A stretch of DNA of 63,471 nt from an uncultured Prevotella sp. (GTDB lineage: Bacteria > Bacteroidota > Bacteroidia > Bacteroidales > Bacteroidaceae): positions 1 to 63,471 of the forward strand of contig ONAJ01000011.1 in the NCBI GenBank assembly GCA_900315775.1, in the 5' to 3' direction. Positions 8,330-17,913 of this stretch are shown in pieces (position 1 is the stretch's first letter; each line of letters begins with the position of its first letter). The position numbers and the translations under genes are program-made. The notes beneath the pieces are model-generated. The model did not search any database. It was not told where the DNA came from and saw nothing but the letters and a program-made list of their open reading frames with translations.

Positions 8330-9607
8330 TTACTTCACCAGTTTCTTTCCGTTCCTTATCACTATGCCTTTATATTCGTTGCCTACGCGCTGACCACTGA
8401 GATTATAGTAATCATATTTATCAATTCTCAGTTCCGAATTCTCAATTGAACGGATGCCGTCAACTATTGGGTCGGGGTCTATGGCGGGTCCGTCGTAGTA
8501 TCCGATGACACCCTTTCCTACTTCAACCATAAGGTTGGCACCAGCGCCTGTCTTTTCGTTGCCCACGACGGTGGGTACGAGGTCGGTATCGTAGGGGGAG
8601 TACTGGTAGTAGTTGGAGGGTGTGAAGTACTCTATCTCGCCTACGTTCTGTTTTACGTCGGCGGTGTTATGACAGTTTACTATCTGCAGGTTATAGTCGG
8701 CATATCCTTTCTTTGGTGTGGTGTAGTCCTTTGACACTACGACGCCGTCGGCAAACCAGCAGTTCTCGGCATAGATGTTACTCTTATATCCGTAGCCCAA
8801 CGAGTAGTGGTTGCCTACGTTGGTATAGTAGCAGTTTACGACGTGTACCTTGCCGAAGCGTACTCGTGGACAGCGCTCCATGCAGCCCTCGTCCCACCAG
8901 CAGTTGGCGAAGGTGGTGTTGAGGTGTCCCTCGCTACTCGTATCGCCGTCGCTGGAGCCCCACGTATTGCAATAGCGGTGGTCGTCGGAGCCGCCAGAGC
9001 CGCCAGCCATAGGTGGTATGAGGTAGCGGAAACGACACCAGGTGACGAGGATATGGTCTGACTCGTGGTTGCAGTCGAAGCTGCTATCGACACCGTCCAT
9101 GATGTCGCAGTGATCTACCCATATACGATCTACTCCCTGGAAGAGCAGGGCGTCGTCGCCGTCAACGTCGTAGGCTCCGGCACCCTGGATGGTGACGTTG
9201 CGGAGGATGATGTTCTCGGAGTCGGAACCGCTGCCGCTGGTGAACTTCAGTATGCCGCTATTCTTCTTTGTGCGGTCCTTGCTGAAAATCTTTGAGCCGG
9301 GGAGTCCGAGGATGGTCTTGTTCTTGACGTGATAGGTATGCATAGTCTTGAACTCTATCTGTCCTTGTATATATATGGTACGCGGGAGGTCGCGTGCTCC
9401 GGAGGCGCCCTTTGCATTGATGGCGTTGTCGAACTCCTCTTCTGTGGTTACCACTACTTCGTCGCCACCAGCGCCGCCAGTAACCTCGAAGCCTTCCATA
9501 GCGCCCCATCCGAAGGGTTTGTTAAGGTCGTACGTACTGAGTGGCTCCTGAGCCGCTGCTGTCATAGTGCATAGTGTAAGGGCTATGCTAAAAAATATCT
9601 TTTTCAT
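8330..9607 (-). CDS. Secreted pectate lyase, PL1-like
   Basis: Cleaves polygalacturonate by beta-elimination, probably at the cell surface. The 425-residue product has a signal peptide (about 1-19, ending AAAQ), a right-handed beta-helix with the PL1 hallmark IWVDHCDIMDG (near residue 165) and the substrate-binding stretch CPRVRFGKVHVVNCYY (near 245). The tail YYNLSGQRV...KGIVIRNGKKLVK resembles a type IX sorting signal. The linker before the tail (about residues 387-396, bases 8421-8448) is encoded by four degenerate 7-base phrases (TCAATTC, TCAGTTC, CGAATTC, TCAATTG), so part of the protein derives from the heptamer repeat. It lies 10 bases downstream of a paralogue. Confidence 0.9.
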   Translation of the reverse strand: MKKIFFSIALTLCTMTAAAQEPLSTYDLNKPFGWGAMEGFEVTGGAGGDEVVVTTEEEFDNAINAKGASGARDLPRTIYIQGQIEFKTMHTYHVKNKTILGLPGSKIFSKDRTKKNSGILKFTSGSGSDSENIILRNVTIQGAGAYDVDGDDALLFQGVDRIWVDHCDIMDGVDSSFDCNHESDHILVTWCRFRYLIPPMAGGSGGSDDHRYCNTWGSSDGDTSSEGHLNTTFANCWWDEGCMERCPRVRFGKVHVVNCYYTNVGNHYSLGYGYKSNIYAENCWFADGVVVSKDYTTPKKGYADYNLQIVNCHNTADVKQNVGEIEYFTPSNYYQYSPYDTDLVPTVVGNEKTGAGANLMVEVGKGVIGYYDGPAIDPDPIVDGIRSIENSELRIDKYDYYNLSGQRVGNEYKGIVIRNGKKLVK

Positions 9608-9617
9608 ACCTGTGGTT

Positions 9618-10925
9618 TTATTTCATTATTTTATTTGTCACCGTTGTGCCGTCGCTCATCTGGTAGCTTATGATGTTCAGTCCCTTCTGGGGAGAACGGA
9701 GCTGAGCACCCTTGAGGTCGTAGTAGCGAATGGCTACAACCTGCGGCTCCATAGTTGACACGCCCTGAATGAGCGATGGTGTGTAGTTGCCGTAATCGGC
9801 GTTGCCGCGTGTTGCCAGCTGGTCCTCCTTGAGTGTTGCGCCAGCACCGTTATCAGGGTTCCTGAGGATTTCGGCAACATAAGCTACGTCGTAAACACGA
9901 CACTTGTAGTTGGCGTCGTCGTAGGGGTTATACACAGTGCCCTTGTAGCCCGCGCCTATCTCCACAGCGTCGTCCTCGCCCATGCAGCCCGTCATAGTGA
10001 AGTGGTACAGTTTGTTGTCCTGCAGGAAGTACTTGTTATGACCACGCATATTGCTCTGTCCCGACTTGATTACCGTCTTGGTGAAGTCGCTGTTCTCGAT
10101 ATACATCTTAGAGCTATGACCTATGCCTATGCAGTACTGTGCGGGGTCTTCCTCGGTGCCGTTCTCCCAAAGGCAGTTCACGATGTGTACTTTGCCGAAA
10201 CGGATTCGTGGACAGCGCTGTCCGCAGCCGTGATACCACCAGCAGTTGGCGAAGGTAGCATTGAGGAATCCCTCGTCGTCACCACGATTGTCGCTGGAGC
10301 CCCACATTGAGGAGCAGCGGTGGTCGTCGCTCTCGCCAGACTTAGGCCAGGGTGCTATGAGGTACGAGAACTTACACCACGTGATAGTCATGTGGTCGGA
10401 CTTGGTCTTTGCGTCGAGATTGCCGTCAACACCATCCTGAATGTCACAGTGGTCTATCCATATATGGTCGCTCTCAACAAGCTGTATATTGTCGCAGGCG
10501 GAGATATCGTAGGCGCCGGCACCCAGCAGGGTGAGGTTACGCATTATAACGTTGTTCCAGTTCTGACAGTAGAAGAACCCTGCGTTGTCGGCATTGTCGT
10601 TATGGCTGCGGTTGTACAGCGACGAGCCAGGAAGACCGTAGATGGTGCAGTTCTGCATCTTGTCGTAGCGCAGCTTCTCGGGCACTTCGATGTTTCCGCT
10701 GATGTATATCGTCTTTGACGCCTTACCTCCCTTGCATGCCTGCAGAGCGCTTTTCAGTTCGTCGTAGGTGGTTACCGTCACAGGATTAGTGTCGTTGCTT
10801 CCTGTACACTCCTCGCCCACCGATGCCCATCCTATGGGGGCATTCTCGTCGAACGGTGACAGCTGAGCGAAGGCAGCGGTGCTACCTGCGATGATGAGTG
10901 ATAATAGTAGTAAAGTTTTTCTCAT
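9618..10925 (-). CDS. Secreted pectate lyase, PL1-like (paralogue)
   Basis: A 435-residue PL1 enzyme from the start MRKTLLLLS; the longer frame to 10964 lacks support and would put the signal peptide internally. It has a signal peptide ending AAFAQ, the motif IWIDHCDIQDG (near 155) and CPRIRFGKVHIVNCLW (near 245). The C-terminal piece YYDLKGAQLRSPQKGLNII resembles a sorting tail. It is first in a two-gene unit with the other PL1. The two differ in loops, which suggests different pectin substrates. A -7 box TATTTTTG overlaps an inverted repeat at 10966-10996, a possible operator. Together with the GH105 gene at 41.2 kb it suggests pectin degradation, although no SusC/SusD pair is present in the window. 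Confidence 0.9.
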   Translation of the reverse strand: MRKTLLLLSLIIAGSTAAFAQLSPFDENAPIGWASVGEECTGSNDTNPVTVTTYDELKSALQACKGGKASKTIYISGNIEVPEKLRYDKMQNCTIYGLPGSSLYNRSHNDNADNAGFFYCQNWNNVIMRNLTLLGAGAYDISACDNIQLVESDHIWIDHCDIQDGVDGNLDAKTKSDHMTITWCKFSYLIAPWPKSGESDDHRCSSMWGSSDNRGDDEGFLNATFANCWWYHGCGQRCPRIRFGKVHIVNCLWENGTEEDPAQYCIGIGHSSKMYIENSDFTKTVIKSGQSNMRGHNKYFLQDNKLYHFTMTGCMGEDDAVEIGAGYKGTVYNPYDDANYKCRVYDVAYVAEILRNPDNGAGATLKEDQLATRGNADYGNYTPSLIQGVSTMEPQVVAIRYYDLKGAQLRSPQKGLNIISYQMSDGTTVTNKIMK

Positions 10926-10965
10926 AAGAGTTAGTATTAATAGTTTGTTATTATTCGGATGCAAA

Positions 10966-10996
10966 AATACGCAAAGTTTTGAGAACTCTGCGTATT
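10966..10996 (-). promoter_or_regulatory. Inverted repeat over the pectate lyase promoter
   Basis: AATACGCA (10966-10973) and TGCGTATT (10989-10996) form a perfect 8-base inverted repeat. On the minus strand TATTTTTG (10962-10969) is a -7 box for the gene at 10925. It could also end the transcript of the small gene at 11029-11145. It may act as operator, terminator or both. Confidence 0.5.
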
Positions 10997-11028
10997 TTAT
11001 GTAATTTTTTTTTTCATGTCATGTGAGA

Positions 11029-11145
11029 TCATGAATACCAGATTGTCGAATTACTCGCTGTTGAATAGCGGTCATCTTCTTCTTCGTTGAGGTAGTTGTC
11101 CAGTTCGTACAATTCCTCTTCGTGCATTTTAGGTTTAATCTTCAT
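11029..11145 (-). CDS. Small acidic protein, hypothetical
   Basis: A 38-residue frame, MKIKPKMHEEELYELDNYLN followed by an EEEDDRYS stretch. It has a Shine-Dalgarno-like GGAG about 9 bases before the ATG. A promoter-like box TATATTTG (11234-11241, minus strand) lies about 90 bases upstream. The peptide is strongly acidic with no signal or membrane segment. It sits upstream of the pectate lyases in the same direction, separated by an inverted repeat. Family not recognised; similar MK-starting acidic mini-proteins are common in Prevotella. Confidence 0.4.
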   Translation of the reverse strand: MKIKPKMHEEELYELDNYLNEEEDDRYSTASNSTIWYS

Positions 11146-11442
11146 AATTAAGGTCTCCTATATGCTGACATAGCCAGCTTTGATTTTTAGTTATACATGC
11201 AAATTAATAGTTCAGGGAATCACTTTTCCTCTGCAAATATACATAGTTTTGCGGCTTTTCTACAAAAATTTCGGTAAGAATAGCTGTTATTTTTTGTTAT
11301 TTTAACTATATTGTGCATAATAATACAGCAATGTTGCAGCAAGGTGCTTAAATATTACGTAATTAGCTGCAAACGTTTTCGTAGTTTTTCGAAACATTTT
11401 ATGGCGAATTGATTTACATCAAGAAATTAAGTCTTATCTTTG

Positions 11443-11567
11443 CACCGTCGTTTAGAGATAATGACAAATTAAGGTTTTCAAATACATGCTACATAGTACT
11501 AAACTACTAAAGGATTTTCAAAAGTAAGGGAATTAGTCTCGACGTGAGTCGGGGCTATTTTTTTTTG
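11443..11567 (+). ncRNA. Candidate small RNA or leader with a 13-codon frame
   Basis: A -7 box TATCTTTG at 11435-11442 and an intrinsic terminator (AGTCTCGAC / GTCGGGGCT, 11535-11556, followed by about eleven bases nearly all T) bracket roughly 115 bases with no normal gene. Inside is ATG 11486, giving MLHSTKLLKDFQK and a stop at 11525. The unit may be a small RNA, a 13-residue peptide gene, or an attenuated leader for nagB, which has its own -7 box downstream. Confidence 0.45.
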
Positions 11568-11619
11568 TTTTCTCCGAAAAAAAATGAAGAAAAATATCTT
11601 TCGTTTTCTACATTTTATT

Positions 11620-11627
11620 TACTTTTG
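11620..11627 (+). promoter_or_regulatory. nagB -7 box
   Basis: TACTTTTG followed by CACCC matches the Bacteroidota TAnnTTTG box. No good TTTG lies 19 bases upstream. The predicted leader to the ATG at 11665 is about 30 bases. Confidence 0.55.
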
Positions 11628-11664
11628 CACCCGAAAAAATTAATTAATTTACACAAATACATTT

Positions 11665-12450
11665 ATGAGAGTTATTATTGAACAGGACTACGACCGCATG
11701 TCACAGTGGGCAGCGGAGCACGTCATTGAGCGTATCAACGCTTTCAAACCAACAGCAGAGAAACCTTTTGTTTTGGGTCTTCCTACAGGTTCTTCACCAG
11801 AGGGTATGTATGCATGCCTCGTGAAAGCCAACAAGGAAGGACGAGTAAGTTTCAAGAACGTCATCACGTTCAACATGGACGAGTACGTAGGACTCCCCGA
11901 GTCACACCCTGAGAGCTACCACTCATTCATGGCGCGCAACCTCTTCGACCACATCGACATTCCACGCGAGAACATACATATACTCAACGGTAACGCTAAA
12001 GACCTTGCTGCAGAGTGTGCTCACTACGAGGAGATGATTCGTGAGGCTGGCGGCATAGACCTCTTTATCGGAGGTATCGGTCCTGACGGACACATAGCGT
12101 TCAACGAACCAGGTTCTTCGCTGACAAGTCGTACACGTCAGAAGACTCTTACTACCGACACCATCATCGCCAACGCACGTTTCTTCGACAACGACGTCAA
12201 CAAGGTGCCTAAGTCAGCACTCACCGTTGGTGTAGGTACAGTGATGGATGCTCGCGAGGTGATGATACTTGTTAACGGTCACCACAAGGCACGCGCCCTG
12301 CAGGCTGCTGTAGAGGGTGCTGTAACCCACATGTGGACAATCAGCGTACTCCAGATGCACCAGCACGGCATCATCGTTGCCGACGAGCCTGCAACTGACG
12401 AGCTGAAGGTTTCAACATACAAATACTTCAAAGATATCGAAGGTAAATAA
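11665..12450 (+). CDS. nagB: Glucosamine-6-phosphate deaminase
   Basis: Converts glucosamine 6-phosphate to fructose 6-phosphate and ammonia in the cytoplasm, linking amino sugar use to glycolysis. The 261-residue length is close to the E. coli enzyme. Key residues fall at the same numbers: Asp72 in FNMDEYVGL, Asp141 and His143 in [10 protein letters not shown], and Glu148 in NEPGSS. The phosphate loop [11 protein letters not shown] is at about 39-49. The gene stands alone between its own promoter and a strong terminator; no nagA is next to it. Confidence 0.96.
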   Translation: MRVIIEQDYDRMSQWAAEHVIERINAFKPTAEKPFVLGLPTGSSPEGMYACLVKANKEGRVSFKNVITFNMDEYVGLPESHPESYHSFMARNLFDHIDIPRENIHILNGNAKDLAAECAHYEEMIREAGGIDLFIGGIGPDGHIAFNEPGSSLTSRTRQKTLTTDTIIANARFFDNDVNKVPKSALTVGVGTVMDAREVMILVNGHHKARALQAAVEGAVTHMWTISVLQMHQHGIIVADEPATDELKVSTYKYFKDIEGK

Positions 12451-12451
12451 G

Positions 12452-12479
12452 AAAAAGGAGGCGGTTGCCTCCTTTTTTT
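12452..12479. terminator. Terminator shared by nagB and clpB
   Basis: AAAAAGGAGGC with GCCTCCTTTTTTT, loop GGTT, directly after the nagB stop and 2 bases from the convergent clpB stop. T-runs exist on both strands. Confidence 0.9.
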
Positions 12480-12481
12480 AT

Positions 12482-15001
12482 TTAGTTCCTGAACACCAGT
12501 CCGTCACCGAACTCGTCGATGATGATTGGTTTCTCCCTATTCACATCGCCAGCGAGTAAGCGCTTCGACAACTCGTTGAGCACGAGACGCTGTATGGCAC
12601 GTTTCACAGGACGGGCACCGAAGTCGGGGTCGTAACCTTCCTGAGCAAGGTAGGCTATAGCCTGCGGTGTTGCCTCGAGACGTATTTCCTGCTCGCCGAG
12701 CATCTTCTCGACGTTGGCAAGTTGCAGACGAACGACGTCGGCAATCTGTTGCTGTGTCAACGACTTGAACTCTATGATCTCGTCGATACGGTTCAAGAGC
12801 TCTGGACGCATGACGGCACGCAACTGCTCACGGGTAGCGTTGGAGGTCATTATTACTATGGTGTTCTTGAAGTTCACCACCCTACCCTTGTTGTCGGTAA
12901 GACGACCGTCGTCGAGAATCTGGAGCAATATGTTGAAGACGTCGGGATGGGCCTTCTCAATCTCGTCGAAGAGCACTACGGAGTACGGCTTTCTGCGTAC
13001 CGCCTCGGTGAGTTGTCCGCCCTCATCGTAGCCTACATATCCCGGAGGCGCTCCGATAAGTCTGCTCACGGTGTGCTTCTCCTGATACTCCGACATATCG
13101 ATACGTGTCATCATAGACTCGTCGTTGAAGAGGAAGTCAGCAAGTGTCTTGGCGAGCTCCGTCTTTCCCACACCGGTAGGACCGAGGAAGATGAACGAGG
13201 CGATAGGACGTTTCGGGTCCTGCAGACCAGCCCTGCTACGACGCACAGCATCGGCAACGGCGGTGATGCCTTCCTCCTGACCTATCACACGCTTATGAAG
13301 TTCTGTCTCGAGGTGGAGCAGTTTCTCCTTCTCACTCTGCAGCATCCTGGTGACAGGTATTCCCGTCCAACGACTTACCACTTCGGCGATGTCGTCGGCG
13401 GTGACAGCACCTTCGGAGCCTCCGCGTGGCGACGCCTTCAGTTTCTCCTGCAGACGGTTTAGCTCTTCCTCCTTCTGTTTAAGGAGTCCGTAGCGTATCT
13501 CTGCAACACGTCCGTAGTTACCCTCGCGCTCTGCACGGTCAGCCTCGAAACGCAGCTGTTCCATAGTCTCCTTGACCTGCTGGAAGTTGTCCGACAGACT
13601 CTTGTCGCTCTCCCACTGGGCACGCATCTGTGTCTCCTGCTCACGCAGCTCCGCTATCTGCTTGTCCATAACGTCGAGTTTCGACGAGCCTTTGTCTTCC
13701 GACGTTGGCGTCTCGCGTTTTATGCTCTCGCGCTCTATCTCTAACTGTGCCCTCTTACGTATTACCTCGTCGAGTTCTTCGGGCACACTGTCGCGCTCCA
13801 TACGCAACTTGGCAGCAGCCTCATCCATAAGGTCTATTGCCTTGTCGGGCAGGAAACGGTCACTGATATAGCGCTCGGAGAGTTTCACGGCCGCGATACA
13901 TGCATCGTCCTGGATACGTACTCTGTGGTGGTTCTCGTAGCGTTCCTTAAGACCACGAAGGATAGATATTGCCGACAACTCGTCGGGCTCGTCAACCATC
14001 ACGGTCTGGAAACGACGCTCCAGCGCCTTGTCCTTCTCAAAGTATTTCTGGTACTCGTTAAGTGTGGTAGCACCGATAGCACGCAACTCTCCACGCGCCA
14101 GAGCAGGCTTCAGGATGTTGGCAGCATCCATAGCTCCCTCACCGCCGCCGGCACCTACCAACGTGTGTATCTCGTCGATGAAGAGGATAATGCGTCCTTC
14201 GCTACGTGTCACCTCACCGATGACACTCTTCAGTCGCTCCTCGAATTCGCCCTTGTACTTAGCACCAGCAACGAGTGCTCCCATATCAAGGGAGTAGAGC
14301 TGTTTCTGCTTGAGGTTCTCGGGGACGTCACCACGAACAATTCGTTGTGCCAGACCCTCGACGATAGCCGTCTTTCCCGTTCCTGGCTCACCAATGAGGA
14401 TTGGGTTGTTCTTGGTACGGCGCGAAAGTATCTGGAGCACACGACGTATCTCGTCGTCCCTGCCGATGACGGGGTCGAGCTTTCCTGCGCGCGCGTCCTC
14501 TACAAGATTCTTGGCGTACTTCTCCAACGACTGGTAGTTGTCGTCAGCCGACTGCGACCTCACCTGCTGTCCCTGACGTAGCTCCACGATGGCGGCACGC
14601 ACATCTTTCTCGGTGCATCCTGCATCTTTGAGAATTCTGCTTGCCGTAGAGTTTACGGAGAGTAGCGCCAACAGCAGCGGCTCTACGCTGACGAACTCGT
14701 CGCCCATCTGTTTGGCGATGTCTTCTGCCTTTATGAGCACGCTGTTAGCGTCGCCCGAGAGGTAAGGCTGTCCTCCCTGCACACGGGGCAGGTGTTTCAG
14801 CTCGTTGCTGACGAGCATCTCTATCTGCTGGGCGTTGATGCCCAACTTCTGGAAGATAAAGGTTGTAACGTCCTTTGCCTTCTCCAAAAGACCAGCCAAC
14901 AGGTGTATCGGCTCTATTGTCTGCTGACCGTTGCGCTGTGCAGTATTTACTGCCTCCTGAACGGTCTCTTGTGCTTTGATTGTGAATTTGTCTAATGTCA
15001 T
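12482..15001 (-). CDS. clpB: ClpB disaggregase (short form)
   Basis: Hsp100 ATPase that, with DnaK, recovers proteins from aggregates. The 839 residues contain a Clp N-domain (about 1-145), a first AAA domain with Walker [15 protein letters not shown] (near 205), a coiled-coil M-domain (about 400-520) and a second AAA domain with [12 protein letters not shown] (near 600). An oddity: between the sensor sequence IMTSN and [10 protein letters not shown] there are only about 10 residues, whereas E. coli ClpB has about 30. This explains the short total length. The frame is intact, so this is probably lineage-specific. A GTCTCCC/GGGAGAC hairpin (about 15007-15040) lies in the leader. The SDR gene is upstream in the same direction. 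Confidence 0.95.
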   Translation of the reverse strand: MTLDKFTIKAQETVQEAVNTAQRNGQQTIEPIHLLAGLLEKAKDVTTFIFQKLGINAQQIEMLVSNELKHLPRVQGGQPYLSGDANSVLIKAEDIAKQMGDEFVSVEPLLLALLSVNSTASRILKDAGCTEKDVRAAIVELRQGQQVRSQSADDNYQSLEKYAKNLVEDARAGKLDPVIGRDDEIRRVLQILSRRTKNNPILIGEPGTGKTAIVEGLAQRIVRGDVPENLKQKQLYSLDMGALVAGAKYKGEFEERLKSVIGEVTRSEGRIILFIDEIHTLVGAGGGEGAMDAANILKPALARGELRAIGATTLNEYQKYFEKDKALERRFQTVMVDEPDELSAISILRGLKERYENHHRVRIQDDACIAAVKLSERYISDRFLPDKAIDLMDEAAAKLRMERDSVPEELDEVIRKRAQLEIERESIKRETPTSEDKGSSKLDVMDKQIAELREQETQMRAQWESDKSLSDNFQQVKETMEQLRFEADRAEREGNYGRVAEIRYGLLKQKEEELNRLQEKLKASPRGGSEGAVTADDIAEVVSRWTGIPVTRMLQSEKEKLLHLETELHKRVIGQEEGITAVADAVRRSRAGLQDPKRPIASFIFLGPTGVGKTELAKTLADFLFNDESMMTRIDMSEYQEKHTVSRLIGAPPGYVGYDEGGQLTEAVRRKPYSVVLFDEIEKAHPDVFNILLQILDDGRLTDNKGRVVNFKNTIVIMTSNATREQLRAVMRPELLNRIDEIIEFKSLTQQQIADVVRLQLANVEKMLGEQEIRLEATPQAIAYLAQEGYDPDFGARPVKRAIQRLVLNELSKRLLAGDVNREKPIIIDEFGDGLVFRN

Positions 15002-15107
15002 AATAGTCTCCCTTCTTTTTTTGTTTCTACTCGGGAGACATCAAATTCCGTGCCTCACACACTATTGCGACAACTCGTCACATCCCTCTGCCGTTTTGTC
15101 ACTCTCC

Positions 15108-15815
15108 TTAATCTTCTTTTACTATAGGATAAAGTTCTATGAATTCGCCCTGATGACTCTTCCCGTCGTTGAGCAGTTCCGCCATCTTAGCGCCTACCGT
15201 CTCGATGTCGTGGAAGCCAGGTAGCGCCATATTTCCGTTAAGGTCGGTGGTTGTCGGTCCCGGATGCACAGAGAATATCTCTATGTCGGTTCCCTTCTGT
15301 TGGAACTCCATAGCCAGCACTCCCATCATAGCGTTCTGGGCTGCCTTGCTGGTGACGTAAGCCAGAGGGTGCCAGTAAGGACTTATCTCTGAGGGCACCG
15401 TTACGTTGACTATTCTACCGCTGTTGCGCTCGATGATTGGGATGAATAGTTTTGTAAGGGCAAAGGTACCCACGAAGTTAACGTCGAGAGTAGTCCTGAT
15501 GTCGTCGAGAGGTGTGTCGCGTCCCTCGAGAGCCATATTACCAGGAATGCCTGCGTTGTTAACGAGGAGATTAAGGGCAGGATACTTCTCGGCAACTTCT
15601 TTGGCTGCGCTCTCAAGACTCTTCGTGTCCGCAAGTTCAATGTTCACCCATCCGAGCACATCGACACCTTCGGATTTTAGTTTACTGATAGCCTCATCGG
15701 CACGTCCTTCGTTGCGTGCACCGATAATAACACTCCATCCGCTAAGTCCTAAATGCTTAGCAATTCCGAATCCGATGCCTTTGTTGGCACCTGTTACCAA
15801 AACAGTCTTTTTCAT
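15108..15815 (-). CDS. Short-chain dehydrogenase/reductase
   Basis: An NAD(P)-dependent oxidoreductase of unknown substrate, 235 residues from MKKTVLVTGANKG; the longer frame to 15923 adds a non-family N-terminus. It has the Rossmann motif TGANKGIGFG (8-17), NNAG (near 92), a catalytic Ser region (near 140) and YVTSK (near 157, catalytic Tyr and Lys). A -7-like box TATATTTG (15858-15865, minus strand) lies about 45 bases upstream. It diverges from exbB. It resembles the carbonyl-reductase-like SDR group, but the substrate cannot be inferred. Confidence 0.85.
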   Translation of the reverse strand: MKKTVLVTGANKGIGFGIAKHLGLSGWSVIIGARNEGRADEAISKLKSEGVDVLGWVNIELADTKSLESAAKEVAEKYPALNLLVNNAGIPGNMALEGRDTPLDDIRTTLDVNFVGTFALTKLFIPIIERNSGRIVNVTVPSEISPYWHPLAYVTSKAAQNAMMGVLAMEFQQKGTDIEIFSVHPGPTTTDLNGNMALPGFHDIETVGAKMAELLNDGKSHQGEFIELYPIVKED

Positions 15816-15939
15816 CTTTCTACCTATATTAGTCAGTTTATGTTTTAATTTCGCATGCAAATATACAACATACTTGTCAAATATATTCAAAATTTCTTGC
15901 ATTTTTATCATTTCGTGGCTCATTTATAAATAAAATTGT

Positions 15940-15947
15940 TACCTTTG
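15940..15947 (+). promoter_or_regulatory. exbB operon -7 box
   Basis: TACCTTTG followed by CAAGCG, 47 bases before the exbB ATG. No clear TTTG at -33. Confidence 0.55.
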
Positions 15948-15993
15948 CAAGCGCATTACTATTAAAAATGAAACAAAAGAATTACTAAGAGAT

Positions 15994-16647
15994 ATGATTT
16001 TACTACAACAGGAGGGCATGCACCAGCTACTCAAAGACATGTTTGTCGAAGGTAGCGTAGGCTTTATGTCGCTGGTAGCTATTGCGCTGGTTCTTGGTCT
16101 GGCGTTCTGCATAGAACGAATCATCTACCTGTCGCTGAGCGAGATTAACGCCAAGAAACTACTCGAGGACATCGAGAAGAAGGTGGAGGAAGGCGACGTA
16201 GAAGGCGCCAAGACGCTATGTCGTAACACCCGCGGTCCTGTGGCATCGATATGCTATCAGGGACTGCTACGCATCAACGAGAAGATGGACGACATAGAGC
16301 GCAGCATAATGTCGTACGGCAGCGTACAGTTAGCGAAACTGGAGAAGGGCTGCTCGTGGATAACACTCTTCATAGCTATTGCTCCGTCGCTGGGATTCCT
16401 CGGAACGGTGATAGGTATGGTTATGGCGTTCGACCAGATTGAAGAGGCTGGCGACATCAGTCCTACCATCGTAGCAGCGGGAATGAAGGTGGCTCTTATC
16501 ACCACCATCTTCGGTATTGTGGTGGCTCTGGTGCTCCAGCTGTTCTATAACTTCATCCTCTCGAAGATAGAACACCTTACGAGTCAGATGGAGGAAAGCG
16601 CAATATCGCTTATGGACATCATTCTTAAGAATAAAAATAGTAACTAG
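15994..16647 (+). CDS. exbB: MotA/TolQ/ExbB proton channel protein
   Basis: Inner-membrane channel subunit that uses the proton gradient to energise TonB-dependent transport or a related envelope machine. The 217 residues have three helices: about 22-45, a pair at about 120-145 (ITLFIAIAPSLGFLGTVIGMV) and at about 160-185. The core LGFLGTVIGM is the family signature. It is first of four tightly packed genes with two exbD genes. The link to the next gene (16639-16665) is a degenerate heptamer array (AATAGTA, ACTAGTA, AATAGTC...). Confidence 0.92.
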   Translation: MILLQQEGMHQLLKDMFVEGSVGFMSLVAIALVLGLAFCIERIIYLSLSEINAKKLLEDIEKKVEEGDVEGAKTLCRNTRGPVASICYQGLLRINEKMDDIERSIMSYGSVQLAKLEKGCSWITLFIAIAPSLGFLGTVIGMVMAFDQIEEAGDISPTIVAAGMKVALITTIFGIVVALVLQLFYNFILSKIEHLTSQMEESAISLMDIILKNKNSN

Positions 16648-16667
16648 TAAATAGTCAAATAGTAAAT

Positions 16668-16958
16668 ATGCTTGACGATCTCTTCATAGACATACTACTT
16701 TGGGCGATATACGTCATGCTGGCGGTAGCTCTGGGAGCGGCAGCGTTCTCACTGTATCGCAGCTATATGGCAAACCGCAAGTCGTTCCGCCTACATGCGT
16801 CGCACGGAGCCTTCCTGCTCCTCCCCATAGTGCTCCTCGTATGCTGGTTCGTCGGCGGCTCACTGGAAGCTATGTTCGTTGACTCCATACTCATAATGCT
16901 ACTGTTGGCTATCGTCGCAATATGTTCAAGCGCAGCTCACACAAAGTTCCTTCGTTGA
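16668..16958 (+). CDS. Small membrane protein of the ExbB/ExbD cluster
   Basis: A 96-residue protein with three hydrophobic segments (about 5-27, 45-65 and 70-90) and a basic middle. It overlaps the following exbD by 37 bases, so the two are translationally linked. Bacteroidales ExbB/ExbD clusters often carry such a small protein in this position. Its job is unknown; it could be an extra channel or assembly subunit. Confidence 0.75.
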   Translation: MLDDLFIDILLWAIYVMLAVALGAAAFSLYRSYMANRKSFRLHASHGAFLLLPIVLLVCWFVGGSLEAMFVDSILIMLLLAIVAICSSAAHTKFLR

Positions 16959-17446
16959 ACACGACCTCTACGGCAGACATATCATTCATGCTACTGATAT
17001 TCTTCCTGGTAACCACATCGATGGATGTGGACAAGGGCATCACACGCATGCTGCCACCGATAAACAAAGAACAGAAAGAGGTGAAGAAGGACATTGAACG
17101 GAGCAACATACTACAGGTGGAACTCCATAAGGACGGAACGCTGACCATAGACGACAAACCCATAAAGACCAATGAACTGCGAGGAAGGGTGCGCGAATTC
17201 GTAAGTACCGCCGACAGAGAACAACACGTGATTGCCGTAAAGACATCGCGAGAGGCGCAGTATCAACGATACTTCGACGTACAAAACGAGATACTCGCCG
17301 CCTACAGGGAACTGCGCGAACAACGCGCACAACAGCTATTCCACCACCCGTTGTCGCAATGCACACAGGAACAGCGCGACAGCATAAAAGCGTACTACCC
17401 GCAGCGCATCGCTGAGGACGTGACGGAGAAAGGAGGCGCAGAATGA
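16922..17446 (+). CDS. exbD: Biopolymer transport protein ExbD (first copy)
   Basis: A 174-residue partner of ExbB. After a short basic N-terminus, the helix at about 20-40 (ADISFMLLIFFLVTTSMD) holds the conserved Asp (near residue 19) that carries protons. The rest is a periplasmic domain. It overlaps the preceding small membrane gene by 37 bases and the next exbD by 4 (ATGA), so the four genes are one operon. The extended C-terminal half (residues about 135-174) is longer than in E. coli ExbD. Confidence 0.9.
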   Translation: MFKRSSHKVPSLNTTSTADISFMLLIFFLVTTSMDVDKGITRMLPPINKEQKEVKKDIERSNILQVELHKDGTLTIDDKPIKTNELRGRVREFVSTADREQHVIAVKTSREAQYQRYFDVQNEILAAYRELREQRAQQLFHHPLSQCTQEQRDSIKAYYPQRIAEDVTEKGGAE

Positions 17447-17883
17447 GCAGACTGAGAAAACGCAAACACTCAATACCGGGTCTTAACACCTCGTCGCTGC
17501 CCGACCTCATCTTCACCGTGCTGTTCTTCTTCATGATAGTAACCCACATGCGCAGCGTCCCCCTGAAGGTGCGCTACCAGGTACCTGAAGGAACGGAACT
17601 GACACGACTCGTAAAGAAATCGACAGTGACATATATATATATAGGTAAGCCCTTCGGCTCGGAAGAGACAAGAATACAACTTAACGACAAATTAGCCGAC
17701 GTTGACGCCGTAGCTCCATACGTAAAGAGGGAACAGGCATCGATGCTCAGCGAAGACAACGAGAATATGACGGTTAGCATTCGTGCCGACAAAGGAACGC
17801 AGATGGGAATCATCAACGACGTGAAACAACAACTGCGTGAGGCAGAAGCTTACAAAATAAACTACTCAGCAATAAACAAATAA
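17443..17883 (+). CDS. exbD: Biopolymer transport protein ExbD (second copy)
   Basis: A 146-residue ExbD-family protein. The N-terminus is basic, then SSLPDLIFTVLFFFMIVTHM forms the single membrane helix with the conserved Asp. A periplasmic domain follows. Two non-identical ExbD proteins with one ExbB are usual in Bacteroidota. No tonB follows, so the energised partner is encoded elsewhere. Confidence 0.9.
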   Translation: MSRLRKRKHSIPGLNTSSLPDLIFTVLFFFMIVTHMRSVPLKVRYQVPEGTELTRLVKKSTVTYIYIGKPFGSEETRIQLNDKLADVDAVAPYVKREQASMLSEDNENMTVSIRADKGTQMGIINDVKQQLREAEAYKINYSAINK

Positions 17884-17913
17884 TAGCAAACATAAACAAA
17901 AAGAATTGAAACT

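Noticed and set aside
12722-13462. 246-residue open frame opposite clpB
   Set aside because: A shadow of ClpB codon bias; clpB is certain on the other strand.
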